Positions 1 to 9,418 of a DNA stretch of 64,000 nt are shown piece by piece; the first letter of the stretch is position 1, and each line of letters begins with the position of its first letter. The stretch covers positions 1,550,001 to 1,614,000 of the forward strand of contig NZ_CP049158.1 of assembly GCF_011493005.1 (NCBI RefSeq), in the 5' to 3' direction. This DNA comes from Caballeronia sp. SBC1 (GTDB lineage: Bacteria; Pseudomonadota; Gammaproteobacteria; Burkholderiales; Burkholderiaceae). The position numbers were made by a program, and so were the translations under genes. Under the pieces are notes generated by a model. That model was not told the origin of the DNA and did no database searches. It was given only the letters and a program-made list of their open reading frames with translations.

Positions 1-1
1 C

Positions 2-1132
2 GAGATACCGAGCAACATCATGCTCGACAGAGTCGGCGCGCGCCGATGGTTCGCACGGATCATGCTGTCATGGGGCGCGGTGACGGTTGCGCTCGGCTTC
101 ACCCACAACACGGCCATGCTTTACATCCTGCGCTTTCTGCTCGGCGCCTGTGAGGCAGGGTTTTATCCTGGCGTGCTGTACTACTTGACGCTCTGGTTTC
201 CCGTGCGCCACCGCGCGCGGCTGATCGGCTATTTCATGATCGGCAGCGCGCTCGCCAATGCGGTGGCAGCACCGATTGGCGGCGTCCTGCTGGACTTCGA
301 CGGTCTGCTCGGCATGCGCGGCTGGCAATGGGTGTTTATTGTCACGGGCATGGCGGCGGTGCTGATGAGTCCAGTGGTATGGAAAGTGTTGCCCGAGTCG
401 CCGCAAACCGCACGCTTTCTCACCGAGCCCGAGAAGAGCTGGCTGCTCAAGACCTTGCAAGCCGAGGCTGCGCGCATTGCGCCGACCGGCCACACGAATC
501 CGTTTGCAGTGCTACTGGACCGGCGCGTGTTGCTGATGTCGTTTTATTTCCTGTTCTTCCCGCTGTCAGCCTATGGCATGAGCTACTGGTTGCCGACGGT
601 CGTCAAAGGGTTCGGCGTCAGCAACACCGTCAACGGTCTACTGAATGTCATCCCCTGGTTGATGGTCGGCTTTGTGCTGTGGTGGGTGCCGCGTCGCTCT
701 GTCGCCCGAAACGAGCAGACGTGGCACATTGTCGTGCCGGCGTTGCTGGGTTCGTTGTTCCTGCTACTGAGCGTCTTCGTTCCCGGCAATACGCTGCAGT
801 TTATTTGCCTGTGCTTCGCAGCGGCCGGCATATTCGCCGGGCAACCGGTGTTGTGGTCGTTGCCAGGCCGCTTTCTGACCGGCGCCAACGCGGCAGCGGG
901 CCTCGCAGCGATCAATTCAATCGGCAACCTGGGCGGATTCATTTCGCAAAACGTAGTGCCGATGATCAAGGATCGCACCGGTAGCGTCATCGCGCCGATG
1001 CTCTTCCTGTCTGCTTGTCTCGCGTTCGGCGCGATGATGACTTTTGTGATGCAAGCGGTTATCCGCAAGTCAGAGCGGCGCGCGGCAGACCTCGAAACCG
1101 TTTCTTCGAGCCGAGCAGACTTATCAGTTTGA
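2..1132 (+). CDS. MFS transporter, anion:cation symporter (ACS) family, 5' end cut by window
   Basis: Inner-membrane carrier of the major facilitator superfamily, most like the ACS group that imports organic anions such as sugar acids or aromatic acids. The open frame runs in from the window edge, so the first transmembrane segments are missing and about 376 residues are visible. The visible start carries the loop motif PSNIMLDRVGARRW after TM2, followed by GACEAGFYPG and about nine further hydrophobic segments, which is the ACS pattern. It ends in a polar tail. The porin gene follows on the same strand after 274 bases, so the two could serve uptake of one substrate, but no catabolic enzyme is adjacent to name it. 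Confidence 0.9.
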   Translation, partial: EIPSNIMLDRVGARRWFARIMLSWGAVTVALGFTHNTAMLYILRFLLGACEAGFYPGVLYYLTLWFPVRHRARLIGYFMIGSALANAVAAPIGGVLLDFDGLLGMRGWQWVFIVTGMAAVLMSPVVWKVLPESPQTARFLTEPEKSWLLKTLQAEAARIAPTGHTNPFAVLLDRRVLLMSFYFLFFPLSAYGMSYWLPTVVKGFGVSNTVNGLLNVIPWLMVGFVLWWVPRRSVARNEQTWHIVVPALLGSLFLLLSVFVPGNTLQFICLCFAAAGIFAGQPVLWSLPGRFLTGANAAAGLAAINSIGNLGGFISQNVVPMIKDRTGSVIAPMLFLSACLAFGAMMTFVMQAVIRKSERRAADLETVSSSRADLSV

Positions 1133-1327
1133 TTTCGGCCCCGAACCATTCCGGTCGTTTGCCGAGATGCTCAAGCCGTTGCGTTGATTCGCTCGAGATA
1201 GGGGGCGATTTTCGCCTCCGTTCCTGTTGACCGCCTACGCATTATCGTCGGAACTGCCGGCACCGAGCACTAACAGTTGAACAAGACCTACTAAAGCATG
1301 ATGCTACACAAAATTAATTCGTATACC

Positions 1328-1348
1328 TATGTATTTTATAGATACATA
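1328..1348. promoter_or_regulatory. Inverted repeat upstream of porin, possible operator
   Basis: TATGTAT and ATACATA form a perfect 7-base inverted repeat around a 7-base AT-rich spacer in the AT-rich stretch about 60 bases before the porin start. The position suits a regulator site or promoter element; no cognate regulator can be assigned. Confidence 0.3.
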
Positions 1349-1406
1349 AATTGATTCAAGCCGGTGAAGGTTCATAAATAACAGCGATCTGTTCGAGAAT
1401 ATTCGC

Positions 1407-2573
1407 ATGAAAAGACTTATAACCGCTGGTGTCTGTCTCGCTTCCTATACCTGCGTTAGCCATGCGCAGAGCACCGTTTCACTGTACGGCGTTATCGACG
1501 TCGGAGTTGTGTACAACAACAACGCGCATGGCGCGAAACAATATTCGATGGTCGCCGGTTCACTTAAAGGCAATCGCTGGGGGTTGCTCGGCAAAGAGGA
1601 TCTGGGTGGCGGCTACAAAGCGGTGTTCCTGCTTGAAAATGGTTTTTCGGCAACGAACGGCACTCTCGGACAAGGTGGCGCCGAGTTTGGCAGGCAGGCT
1701 TACGTCGGATTGGGTGGTCCAGCCGGTACGGTCACCCTAGGCCGGCAATATGATTCGATCGTCGATTACGTCGGCGTGATGAAGGCGGGCGGCGATACGG
1801 TAGGCGGCTACGCCAGCCACCCCGGGGACCTGGACAACACGGGAAACAGCTATCGCGTCAACAACGCGATCAAATACACGAGCCCTGACTATAGAGGCAT
1901 TACGTTCGGCGGTGTATTCAGTCCTGGTGGCATCGCAGGAGATTCTCAGCGGAACCGGATTTACTCCTTCGGAGTGGGCTATAAACAGGGGCCGCTCGCG
2001 CTTGGCGCCGCTTACCTCGTCGCACATAATCCGAATTTCTCGTACTACGGCAACAACCCGGCGTCGAGCGTCACGGGCTCGAACATGGTGTCGGTCCCGG
2101 TCTATTCAGGCTACGCGTCGGCACAAACGCTGCAGACCGCCGGCGCCGCGGCGGCGTACACGTTTGGTAATGCGACTGCCGGGCTCGTTTATACCAACGC
2201 TCAGTTCAGGAACCTGGGTTCGAATGCTGACCTGAACCCTCGAGCTTTGAGCGGCGAAGCCGTGTTCAATACGCTCGAAGCCAATTTCAGGATTTGGCCG
2301 ATACCGACCATAATGGTCGGCACTTCGTATGCTTACACGCGCGGTTCGCAGGTGACGAGTGGCGGCGCGGGCGGTGTCACTTACCAGCAGCTCAATGTAG
2401 GGGCCGAATACTTCCTCTCGAAACGGACGGATGTTTACGCCGTCGTGTTCGGCCAGCACGCATCGGGGCGGGATTCGACCGGCGGCAACGCAGTCGCTAC
2501 CGTCTACGGGCTCACCCCGTCGTCTTCGGATACCCAGATCGCGGCGACGGTTGGCTTGCGCCACAAGTTCTGA
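1407..2573 (+). CDS. Gram-negative general porin (OmpC/Omp38-like)
   Basis: Outer-membrane trimeric diffusion channel of the beta-proteobacterial porin family, 388 residues, a normal length for a 16-strand barrel. A signal peptide spans roughly residues 1-20 (cleavage after SHA), and the mature protein opens with QSTVSLYGVIDVGVVYNNN, the hallmark first strand of these porins. The chain closes with VGLRHKF, whose terminal Phe is the recognition signal for the BAM assembly machinery. The upstream gap is AT-rich and holds an inverted repeat. Substrate preference cannot be read from the sequence. Confidence 0.95.
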   Translation: MKRLITAGVCLASYTCVSHAQSTVSLYGVIDVGVVYNNNAHGAKQYSMVAGSLKGNRWGLLGKEDLGGGYKAVFLLENGFSATNGTLGQGGAEFGRQAYVGLGGPAGTVTLGRQYDSIVDYVGVMKAGGDTVGGYASHPGDLDNTGNSYRVNNAIKYTSPDYRGITFGGVFSPGGIAGDSQRNRIYSFGVGYKQGPLALGAAYLVAHNPNFSYYGNNPASSVTGSNMVSVPVYSGYASAQTLQTAGAAAAYTFGNATAGLVYTNAQFRNLGSNADLNPRALSGEAVFNTLEANFRIWPIPTIMVGTSYAYTRGSQVTSGGAGGVTYQQLNVGAEYFLSKRTDVYAVVFGQHASGRDSTGGNAVATVYGLTPSSSDTQIAATVGLRHKF

Positions 2574-2747
2574 GTCGAGCGGGCGCCAACTGTGCAGCGC
2601 GGAAGAGATTTTTCGGTGGTGTGACGCCCGTCCGCTTCGACGGGTCCTGTCTCGAAGCGGCCTACCGGCCGCAGGTTGCTCGCGTGTACAACGCCTTGCG
2701 ATAGTCCGCGCAAGTCACGACACCAGACCTGGTTACATGCGTGCCCT

Positions 2748-3656
2748 TCATGGTCTATCCCACGGCGCCACCCCTCCCAAAACCTCAACCAGGTAATCGA
2801 TCATCACCCTCACGCGTGAACTCAAATGCCTCCGGCTAGGATACATCGCGAGCACATCGATATCCGCCATATGGAACGCGGGCATCAACGCTACGAGCCG
2901 CCCCGCTCGCAGATCGTCGCCAATGATGAAGGTCGGCTGCCAGATCACTCCCAGCCCGGCAAGCGCCGCCGAGCGCGCCGTGTCGCCGTTGTTCGTATGC
3001 ATGTGGCAATTCACCCGAACGTTGTGCGGCGTCTCATCGACGTCAAGAAACTGCCACTCGTCACCGCTCGCGGCGTACGTATAACCAATACAGCGATGCT
3101 CGCCCAAATCCGAAGGCCGCTCCGGCAAGCGCTGCCCCGCTAAATACGCCGGCGACGCGCACAGCACATTGCGCGACGCGGCGAGCTTGCGCGCCGCATT
3201 GCCCATTGACCCCGAGCGCGAAATACGAATGGCAAGATCAACCCCTTCATCGACAATATCCACCACCCGGTCGACCAGCGAGACGTCCAGCTCCACATCG
3301 GGATACCGCCGCATGAACTCTGGCCATAACGGCGCAAGCTGCAACACGCCAAAGCTCAACGGCGCGTTGATACGCAACCGTCCGCGCGGCTCGGCCGTGG
3401 ACGACGACACCAACCCCTCCGTCTCGGCCACGTCGTCGAGTATTGCAACGCAGCGCTCGTACAGCGCCTCGCCGCCCGATGTCAGCGACAACCTCCGCGA
3501 CGTCCGGTTCAGCAGCCGCGTCCCCAAATGCGCCTCCAGTTCAACGATATAACGCGTCACGTTAGCCGGCGATGTATCGAGCGCATCGGCGGCGCGCGTA
3601 AAGCTGCCGCGCTTGACCACGGCCACGAAGACTTCATAAGCGCGCAAGCGGTCCAT
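2748..3656 (-). CDS. LysR family transcriptional regulator
   Basis: DNA-binding regulator with an N-terminal winged helix-turn-helix (about residues 1-60, with DTSPANVTRYIVELEAHLG as the recognition region) and a C-terminal periplasmic-binding-like effector domain. I chose MDRLRAYEVF as the start because the 18 residues upstream in the open frame are Arg-rich and atypical of the family; this gives 302 residues, the usual length. It belongs to the subgroup with a T-S-R-R-L-S-L-T motif after the HTH. It is divergent from the short-chain dehydrogenase at 3830, its most likely target. Confidence 0.93.
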   Translation of the reverse strand: MDRLRAYEVFVAVVKRGSFTRAADALDTSPANVTRYIVELEAHLGTRLLNRTSRRLSLTSGGEALYERCVAILDDVAETEGLVSSSTAEPRGRLRINAPLSFGVLQLAPLWPEFMRRYPDVELDVSLVDRVVDIVDEGVDLAIRISRSGSMGNAARKLAASRNVLCASPAYLAGQRLPERPSDLGEHRCIGYTYAASGDEWQFLDVDETPHNVRVNCHMHTNNGDTARSAALAGLGVIWQPTFIIGDDLRAGRLVALMPAFHMADIDVLAMYPSRRHLSSRVRVMIDYLVEVLGGVAPWDRP

Positions 3657-3829
3657 TGAACGTCTCCGGTGCGGTCGGGCGGTTGAGCGGAACTCCGATT
3701 CGAGATTCACAAAAGCTGAACGATAAGACCATTTTCCGTGCCTGTTCGCAAGTTTCCGTCGCGGCTAAAGTGCGTCACATGGACCGGGGCATCGGGCGCC
3801 GGACACGCTGAACGAAACGGAGAAACATC

Positions 3830-4594
3830 ATGAATCGTCTGACAGGAAAGGTTGCCATCGTAACGGGCGCGAGCGCCGGCATCGGCCGCGCCACGGCTAG
3901 ATTGTTCGCGGCGGAAGGCGCCAAGGTGGTCGTTGCCGCCCGCCGCGCGGCCGAACTGGAAACGCTGGTGACAGAGATCAAAGCGGACGGCGGCGAAGCT
4001 GTTTATCTCGCGGGCGACGTGCAATCGGAAGACTATGCAAAGGCCGTCGTGGCGCTGGCAATCGAAAAATTTGGCCGGCTCGACGTCGCTTATAACAACG
4101 CCGGAACGCTAGGCGAAATGGGACCGAGCACATCCGTCTCGGTGGAAGGATTCAACAACGCGCTCGCCATCAACCTGACCAGCGCATTCCTCGGCGCCAA
4201 GCACCAGATTCCCGCCATGCTCGAACACGGCGGCGGGTCGATCATCTTTACATCGACCTTCGTGGGTTACTCGTTTGCGTTCCCCGGCACGGCTTCGTAT
4301 GCGGCGAGCAAGGCCGGCCTGATCGGCCTCACGCAAGCGCTGGCGGCCGAGTACGGCGCGCAGGGTATCCGCGTGAACGCCGTGCTGCCCGGCGCCGTCG
4401 ATACCCCCATGTACCGGGACATGAACGACACCGCCGAATCGCAAACCTTCATCACGAACCTGCACGCGTTAAAGCGCGTCGCAACGCCAGAAGAACTCGC
4501 ACGCTCGGTGCTTTATCTGGCCTCCGATGACTCGTCGTTCGTCACCGGCACGGCGTCGCTCGTGGACGGCGGCGCGTCCATCACACGCACGTAA
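3830..4594 (+). CDS. SDR family NAD(P)-dependent oxidoreductase
   Basis: Classical short-chain dehydrogenase of 254 residues with a Rossmann fold. The cofactor motif TGASAGIG lies near residues 12-19, NNAG near residue 89, and the catalytic YAASK after a Ser in FTSTFVGYSF; the C-terminus ends in the typical VDGGASITRT. Residues AARR after the second strand suggest NADP(H). The substrate is unknown. It is transcribed away from the LysR gene across a 173-base intergenic region, a common LysR-target arrangement. Confidence 0.93.
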   Translation: MNRLTGKVAIVTGASAGIGRATARLFAAEGAKVVVAARRAAELETLVTEIKADGGEAVYLAGDVQSEDYAKAVVALAIEKFGRLDVAYNNAGTLGEMGPSTSVSVEGFNNALAINLTSAFLGAKHQIPAMLEHGGGSIIFTSTFVGYSFAFPGTASYAASKAGLIGLTQALAAEYGAQGIRVNAVLPGAVDTPMYRDMNDTAESQTFITNLHALKRVATPEELARSVLYLASDDSSFVTGTASLVDGGASITRT

Positions 4595-4602
4595 AAACAG
4601 TG

Positions 4603-4947
4603 TTATGCCGAAGGGGCCTGGCGGATTGCATTGCCTGCTGCATTGCCATAGGTCTCTTCGATCCGCCGATCCTGCTCCGCAGGCGAGAACTGCTCCCACT
4701 CAATGCCATTGACGTCTCGCGTTTTGGCAAAGCCAGGGGCCGTATCGTCTTCAAAGCCTATATGCCGAAGCAATCCGGCTTGGCGCGGGTCCGGATTTTC
4801 ATTGACCGAGAAGTTCAGCAGGTCCGTTCGCCACATGGCGTAGGCACCTGGCACGACCGCGGTGGGTTCCTGGCCAAGACGCTGCGTGTAATCGGCAATC
4901 GATGTTTCAAGGCTGGCTACGGCAAGTGCAATGTGGAAACGTTTCAT
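4603..4947 (-). CDS. VOC (glyoxalase/bleomycin-resistance) family protein
   Basis: Small 114-residue vicinal-oxygen-chelate fold protein. The start MKRFHIALAVASLETSIADY matches the first beta-alpha element of the family, and LRHIGFED is the second metal-ligand strand. It resembles the ArsI/CadI-like branch in its opening, but the Cys motif of arsenic lyases is not present, so no reaction is assigned. It converges on the SDR gene with only eight bases between the stop codons. Confidence 0.75.
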   Translation of the reverse strand: MKRFHIALAVASLETSIADYTQRLGQEPTAVVPGAYAMWRTDLLNFSVNENPDPRQAGLLRHIGFEDDTAPGFAKTRDVNGIEWEQFSPAEQDRRIEETYGNAAGNAIRQAPSA

Positions 4948-5111
4948 GGCGTGAGCCCGGTGGTTGAGTGTCGGACCACTCTATATAAGCCCGCTCACGG
5001 CAACCAGTTGGGCGTTTATCCCGGTATCGCGGATACCCGTGCATCGGGTAGCCATCGCAGATGGAACGTGTCTTGCGGCGCTTTGAATGTCACTCACTCC
5101 AGGAGCGCGAC

Positions 5112-5333
5112 ATGACGGACAAGCAGACAGACACCAACTATGCAGGTCGATCGCAAGAAGAACGCCGGGCGCAACGCAAGGGCGAAAAGCAGCGCGCGCA
5201 GGAACAACCCGGCGGCGATATGGCGCAGGAAGGCACGGAACCGGACAAACATCACAGCTCGGGCAAGCTGTCGGAGGAAGGAAAAAAGGTCTGGCAAACC
5301 GGCTCTGGAATTGATGGCGGCGGGAAAACTTGA
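5112..5333 (+). CDS. Small hydrophilic protein of unknown function
   Basis: A 73-residue protein very rich in Lys, Glu, Gln, Arg and Gly, with no membrane segment and no Cys, probably largely disordered. Start chosen at MTDKQTD because AGGAG sits six bases upstream. The composition resembles small stress-induced hydrophilic proteins, but no family was recognised. It lies 113 bases ahead of folE on the same strand. Confidence 0.65.
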   Translation: MTDKQTDTNYAGRSQEERRAQRKGEKQRAQEQPGGDMAQEGTEPDKHHSSGKLSEEGKKVWQTGSGIDGGGKT

Positions 5334-5446
5334 TTCCATCGGCTGTTTAACCGTGACATACCTGACATCCCACCGGGGTCTTCCATGCGGTAAAACGTGG
5401 AACAATGAGGACTTCATGACTTTGCACCATGCATCCGGAGCCCTCA

Positions 5447-6103
5447 ATGAGCGCCACGCGCAACTCCCCCAACGCGTCTTCGGACATCCACGATCAAACT
5501 GATCACACCGATCGTCCAAGCCGCGAAGAAGCTGAAGCCGCCGTTCGCGTTCTGATCCGCTGGGCCGGGGACGACCCTGCGCGCGAGGGACTTGTGGACA
5601 CCCCTTCGCGCGTCATCCGCTCTTACGAAGAGTTTTTCGCGGGTTATGAGCAGAATCCTCACGATATCCTGGCCCGCACCTTTTCCGAAGTGCAGGGTTA
5701 CGACGAGATGATCGTGCTCAAGGACATCCGCTTCGAAAGTTACTGCGAACATCACATGGTGCCGATCATTGGCCGCGCGCACGTGGCGTATCTGCCGCGT
5801 GAGCGAGTAGTGGGCATTTCGAAGCTGGCGCGTCTGGTAGATGCGTTCGCGAAGCGTCTGCAGATCCAGGAAAAGATGACGGCGCAGATCGCCGACACGC
5901 TGGAAGAAGTCCTGCAACCGCTAGGCGTTGGCGTAATCCTGGAAGCCACGCATCAATGCATGTCCACGCGCGGCGTGCATAAAGCAGGTGCGTCAATGGT
6001 GACATCGCGGATGCTGGGCACATTCCGCGACGACCCTTCCACGCGCCGCGAATTCCTTTCCATCGTCGGACATTCGAGCGCGTTCAGCGTGTCGAATAAC
6101 TAA
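5447..6103 (+). CDS. folE: GTP cyclohydrolase I
   Basis: Converts GTP to 7,8-dihydroneopterin triphosphate, the first step of tetrahydrofolate synthesis. The protein is 218 residues. Zinc and active-site motifs are present: [19 protein letters not shown] with Cys-His-His, [18 protein letters not shown], and the C-terminal [10 protein letters not shown] with the second zinc Cys. The start MSATRN was preferred to an ATG six codons upstream because GGAG lies six bases before it. The N-terminal 30 residues are a variable polar extension. It converges on the serine acetyltransferase gene. Confidence 0.95.
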   Translation: MSATRNSPNASSDIHDQTDHTDRPSREEAEAAVRVLIRWAGDDPAREGLVDTPSRVIRSYEEFFAGYEQNPHDILARTFSEVQGYDEMIVLKDIRFESYCEHHMVPIIGRAHVAYLPRERVVGISKLARLVDAFAKRLQIQEKMTAQIADTLEEVLQPLGVGVILEATHQCMSTRGVHKAGASMVTSRMLGTFRDDPSTRREFLSIVGHSSAFSVSNN

Positions 6104-6128
6104 AAAGCTCGCTGAGGCTCATGGACGT

Positions 6129-7088
6129 TCACGCGCCGCGGCTATCGTCCGGCGCGTCGCCCGCACCGCCTTCGCGGATCTTGCCTTGCGAGACGTTGCT
6201 GCCCGGCGGCACGCTATGCGTGAGCCACACGTTGCCGCCGATCACCGAGCCGCGTCCAATGGTCACGCGTCCGAGAATGGTCGCGCCGGCATAGATCACC
6301 ACCTCGTCTTCCACTACCGGATGGCGCGCGTTGCCCTTCACCAGCACGCCGTCGTTGCCCGCCGGAAAACTCTTCGCACCCAACGTCACGGCCTGATATA
6401 CCCGCACGTGCTGGCCGATCACCGCCGTCTCGCCGATCACCACACCCGTCCCGTGATCGATGAAAAAACTTGGCCCGATAGTCGCGCCGGGGTGAATGTC
6501 GATCCCCGTAGCCGAGTGCGCGATCTCGTTGATGAAGCGCGCGAGCAAGGGCACCCCGAGCTTATGCAGGGCATGTGCCAGACGATGATGCGTCATGGCC
6601 CAGATGCCCGGATAGCAGAGCAGGATCTCCGTGATGTGCTGCGCGGCGGGGTCGCCCGCGAACGCGGCCTGGATGTCGCTTACAAGGAGTGCCCGGATGG
6701 CCGGCAACTGCGTGCCGAATTCACGCGCGAGCCCGAACGCGTGCACGCCAAGTTCGGCGTCACTCAGGTCGTGGTTCTCCGGAAGGAAACGCAAGGCGCG
6801 GCGGATCTGTTCGGAGAGCAGGCGCAAGGTGCTCTCGAGCGTGTGGCCTACGTAATAATCCACGCTTTCGGCGGTCAGGTCGGCGGCGCCGTAATGGGTG
6901 GGAAACAGCGCCGAGCGCAGCCCATTGACGATCTTCACGATCGCTTCACGCGATGGCAATTCGCGGATTCCAAGCGGATGGCGCGTGCGATGCAACTGCT
7001 CGCGCGACGCCCGCAAGTCGGCCACGATCTTGTCGAGGCCCCATTCTTGAGAGGGAAATTGATCTTCTGTGGAGACAGTCTTGGGCAT
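6129..7088 (-). CDS. Serine O-acetyltransferase (EpsC/CysE type)
   Basis: Transfers acetyl from acetyl-CoA to serine, giving O-acetylserine for cysteine synthesis. The N-terminal half is helical (about residues 30-170). The C-terminal half is a left-handed beta-helix of hexapeptide repeats, with GIDIHPGATIG, FIDHGTGVVIGETAVIG and the His/Asp active-site region FIDHG. About 319 residues, longer than E. coli CysE (273) but usual for the EpsC-like proteins of Burkholderia. An in-frame GTG 13 codons upstream is an alternative start. No other cysteine genes are adjacent. Confidence 0.9.
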   Translation of the reverse strand: MPKTVSTEDQFPSQEWGLDKIVADLRASREQLHRTRHPLGIRELPSREAIVKIVNGLRSALFPTHYGAADLTAESVDYYVGHTLESTLRLLSEQIRRALRFLPENHDLSDAELGVHAFGLAREFGTQLPAIRALLVSDIQAAFAGDPAAQHITEILLCYPGIWAMTHHRLAHALHKLGVPLLARFINEIAHSATGIDIHPGATIGPSFFIDHGTGVVIGETAVIGQHVRVYQAVTLGAKSFPAGNDGVLVKGNARHPVVEDEVVIYAGATILGRVTIGRGSVIGGNVWLTHSVPPGSNVSQGKIREGGAGDAPDDSRGA

Positions 7089-7202
7089 GTCGGGAGCTTG
7101 GGCGGATGACGCCGCGTTGAACGGCACGATCTAAACGATGCCCCGAGATTAACCGTTTTTCTGCAAGACTGCCGCCTGTGCGCGAAACCCGTTCAGGCGC
7201 GC

Positions 7203-7448
7203 TCAGGACTTGGGGTCAACCTTCACGTGGCTGGCATCGATCCATCTGACTGCCCAGTCGCGGGCGTGCGCAATGGCTTCGTCGGCGTTGCCAAAGCGCA
7301 GGTCGGCGGGGAAAAAACGATTGGCCACCAGTTCACCGTCGCTCGATCGCGAGATCACAACGTAGGGTTGAAAATAACCATCGCCCTGCCGTGCCGGTGC
7401 ACAATTGAGTAAATAGCCGCGATGTGAAAATGCCGCGTCATATTGCAT
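7203..7448 (-). CDS. Conserved small hypothetical protein
   Basis: An 81-residue soluble protein with no signal peptide or membrane segment. It reads as an alpha/beta mini-domain: two strands (GYLLNCAP and YFQPYVVISR), then ANRFFPADLRFGNADEAIAHARDWAVRWID, a pattern seen in many short beta-proteobacterial proteins of unknown function. Codon use is normal for the window. It is divergent from the 204-residue protein at 7746. Confidence 0.65.
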   Translation of the reverse strand: MQYDAAFSHRGYLLNCAPARQGDGYFQPYVVISRSSDGELVANRFFPADLRFGNADEAIAHARDWAVRWIDASHVKVDPKS

Positions 7449-7745
7449 GAGTCACCCTGATTTTAAGTGCCCCGCTGGATTCGCGATGGTCGTCTCCCGC
7501 TCGCTTGAAGCGCGCGAATCCGGCAAGCGGCACTAGGCCGTCCGGTGGCGCACGCAGGCCTGGCGAACAACAAATCATACTCTGGAGAAAACCCTCGTTG
7601 GGTTGAAAAAAATCAATTTGGCTTAGAACATTTACTGATGTTTTATCCCGCGGTTTATTCAACACGGGAGTTGACCCCGGCCCCTTGCTCCGGAATGTTT
7701 CTTGCATCGTGTCTCTTAGTTAACCTGAACCAGGTGGAGCGAACC

Positions 7746-8360
7746 ATGAACAATGCACAGAACAATGAATCGCAGGACAAGCAAAAGCAGCGCGCGGCGG
7801 ACAGCCCGCTGAAGAAGCCTGAAACTGAAACCGCCCAAGCCAAACCCAGTGACGTGGCAGCAGCAGCGGAGGGACGGGAAGCCGGGCTTGGGCAGGCGGG
7901 CGGCAGCACACCTGATTCATCGTTGGAACATGCCGGGCCGCTCGGCATGACCAACGCCACGCACCAGGCGATGGATGTTCTCAACGACGACACGCTGGAC
8001 GATACCGTCGACGCCGATGGGAAAAATCGTGATGCCTCGCGTGATGAAGCCATGATCGAGCACAATCCCAACGCGTTCGTTGGCGTGAATGCGTCGCTGG
8101 TGAATTCGCGCTATGAACAAGGCGACGGTCTGGGCGGATTCGACAGCCGCCCGGCTCGCAACGGGCTGGCGCTCGCGTTAGAGGAAGGCTTCAGTGTCGT
8201 GGATAAAGGCATGATCGCGCCCGACGTGGAGGAGGTGGAGCGCCAGTACGAATTCGTTGAACGCGATCCCCACGGCTACAGCTTGCGGGGACGCAAGCAT
8301 TTCGCCATCAACCATGTCAGGCCATCGCGCCTGATCGAGATCCAGCGGCGCGAGAAATAA
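7746..8360 (+). CDS. Hydrophilic conserved protein, probably DUF3005-like
   Basis: A 204-residue protein whose first 70 residues are low-complexity and rich in Gln, Lys, Glu and Ala, followed by an acidic conserved part with SRDEAMIEHNPNAFVGVNAS, GLGGFDSRPARNGLAL and YEFVERDPHGYSLRGRKHF. From memory this C-terminal pattern matches DUF3005, a family of unknown function in Burkholderia; a profile search would settle it. Start chosen at MNNAQNN because GGTGGAG lies just upstream. A strong hairpin follows the stop codon. Confidence 0.7.
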   Translation: MNNAQNNESQDKQKQRAADSPLKKPETETAQAKPSDVAAAAEGREAGLGQAGGSTPDSSLEHAGPLGMTNATHQAMDVLNDDTLDDTVDADGKNRDASRDEAMIEHNPNAFVGVNASLVNSRYEQGDGLGGFDSRPARNGLALALEEGFSVVDKGMIAPDVEEVERQYEFVERDPHGYSLRGRKHFAINHVRPSRLIEIQRREK

Positions 8361-8377
8361 CTCAACACTAATCAAAT

Positions 8378-8419
8378 GAAGGACCGAAAACCGCTACTGC
8401 CAGCGGCTTTCGGTCCTTC
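8378..8419. terminator. Bidirectional hairpin terminator
   Basis: Two 18-base arms (starting GAAGGACCG and ending CGGTCCTTC) pair with one mismatch around a six-base loop. It lies between two convergent genes, so it can serve both; the A-rich left flank and T-rich right arm fit intrinsic termination, although the U-tract is short. Confidence 0.75.
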
Positions 8420-8440
8420 CTGTCTCTCTGCCCGCCCGAT

Positions 8441-8605
8441 TCATTTCTTTTCGGGCTTGACCTTCTCATCGTCGGATTCAATCCGCGTCACGCCGCCCGT
8501 CGAGGGTGGATCGCTGGCGGGAAAGCTATCTTCCACGGCGCGGTCGACGTCCTCTTCCTCTCGATGCGAATGTGGATTCTGTTCCTTCGGTTTCGTTGTG
8601 GTCAT
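8441..8605 (-). CDS. Small acidic protein with SFPASDPP motif
   Basis: A 54-residue protein that reads MTTTKPKEQNPHSHREEE, then DVDRAVEDSFPASDPPS and an acidic tail ending KPEKK. The motif (E)xSFPASDPPS is one I associate with very small conserved proteins of proteobacteria, function unknown. AGGAG sits six bases before the ATG, which supports translation. It is highly charged, with no Cys and no membrane segment. It converges on the DUF3005-like gene with a shared terminator between them. Confidence 0.7.
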   Translation of the reverse strand: MTTTKPKEQNPHSHREEEDVDRAVEDSFPASDPPSTGGVTRIESDDEKVKPEKK

Positions 8606-8886
8606 GCATGACTCCTGGTCGGTGGACTGTGTAAAGCGTGCATTGCGTGCAGCATCGTTGCAATGTTGTGGCGTCGTGCCGCTGCTTTCTACCTTTGAGT
8701 CCCGATAAAACCGCCGGAAGAGAAACGGCCTTTCGTCAGGTAAATGGCGGCTGCACGGGCGCTAAGTAATTGAAAGCAAGCGATGTTCCCAGCTTTCCTG
8801 TTACCTGGCACGACCCATGCATAAGACTCCCACGACTCAGACGAATGCAGCACGATGCATCGAAAAACCAAGCGGCGGGGGGCAGC

Positions 8887-9303
8887 ATGAACACAACCAA
8901 TACGTATTCGATCGAAGCGTTACAGCACACACAAGGCATACGCGCATCGTGGCGTGAGCATGCGCTCTCCGCTGCACTGGTGTGCCTAGGGCTAGGCTAC
9001 GCCCTCTCATGGGCCGAGATGGGGCTCACGCTGATGACCGGTCCTGGCGAGCCCATTGCCGCGCTGATTGCATCGCGTGCGTTGATTGCCGGCTTGTATA
9101 TATGCGTGGCGTTCCGCCTGCAATGGGCACGCTGGATTACCGTTGTGCTCGGCTTCGCGTCGGTCGTACTGGTGGGCCCCATGCTTGGCGCCGAATGGCG
9201 CGCCCTCCCCGTCGCCGCGCTCGTGACCGGCGCAGTGCTGGTATTCAAGCTGGCGGCATCGATCTTCCTGCTCTCGCCGGACGCGTCGCACGGATCCCGT
9301 TGA
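8887..9303 (+). CDS. Small integral membrane protein, unknown function
   Basis: A 138-residue protein with about four hydrophobic segments: near residues 27-45, 57-75, 82-100 and 108-128. The N-terminus is cytoplasmic and polar (MNTTNTYSIEALQHTQ). Start chosen at this Met because a G-rich ribosome-binding stretch precedes it and the upstream codons are poor. No family was recognised. The SDR and GNAT genes follow on the same strand after 115 bases. Confidence 0.65.
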   Translation: MNTTNTYSIEALQHTQGIRASWREHALSAALVCLGLGYALSWAEMGLTLMTGPGEPIAALIASRALIAGLYICVAFRLQWARWITVVLGFASVVLVGPMLGAEWRALPVAALVTGAVLVFKLAASIFLLSPDASHGSR

Positions 9304-9418
9304 AGTCAAGGTTTCGGATGAAGGGTGAAGTCCACCTGAGAGAAATGGGCCGGGGCGCTTGTTCAAGCGGCCTGTAAAACGCACAATAAGAGCCCGCTTC
9401 TTCTTCGATGAGCCTCTC

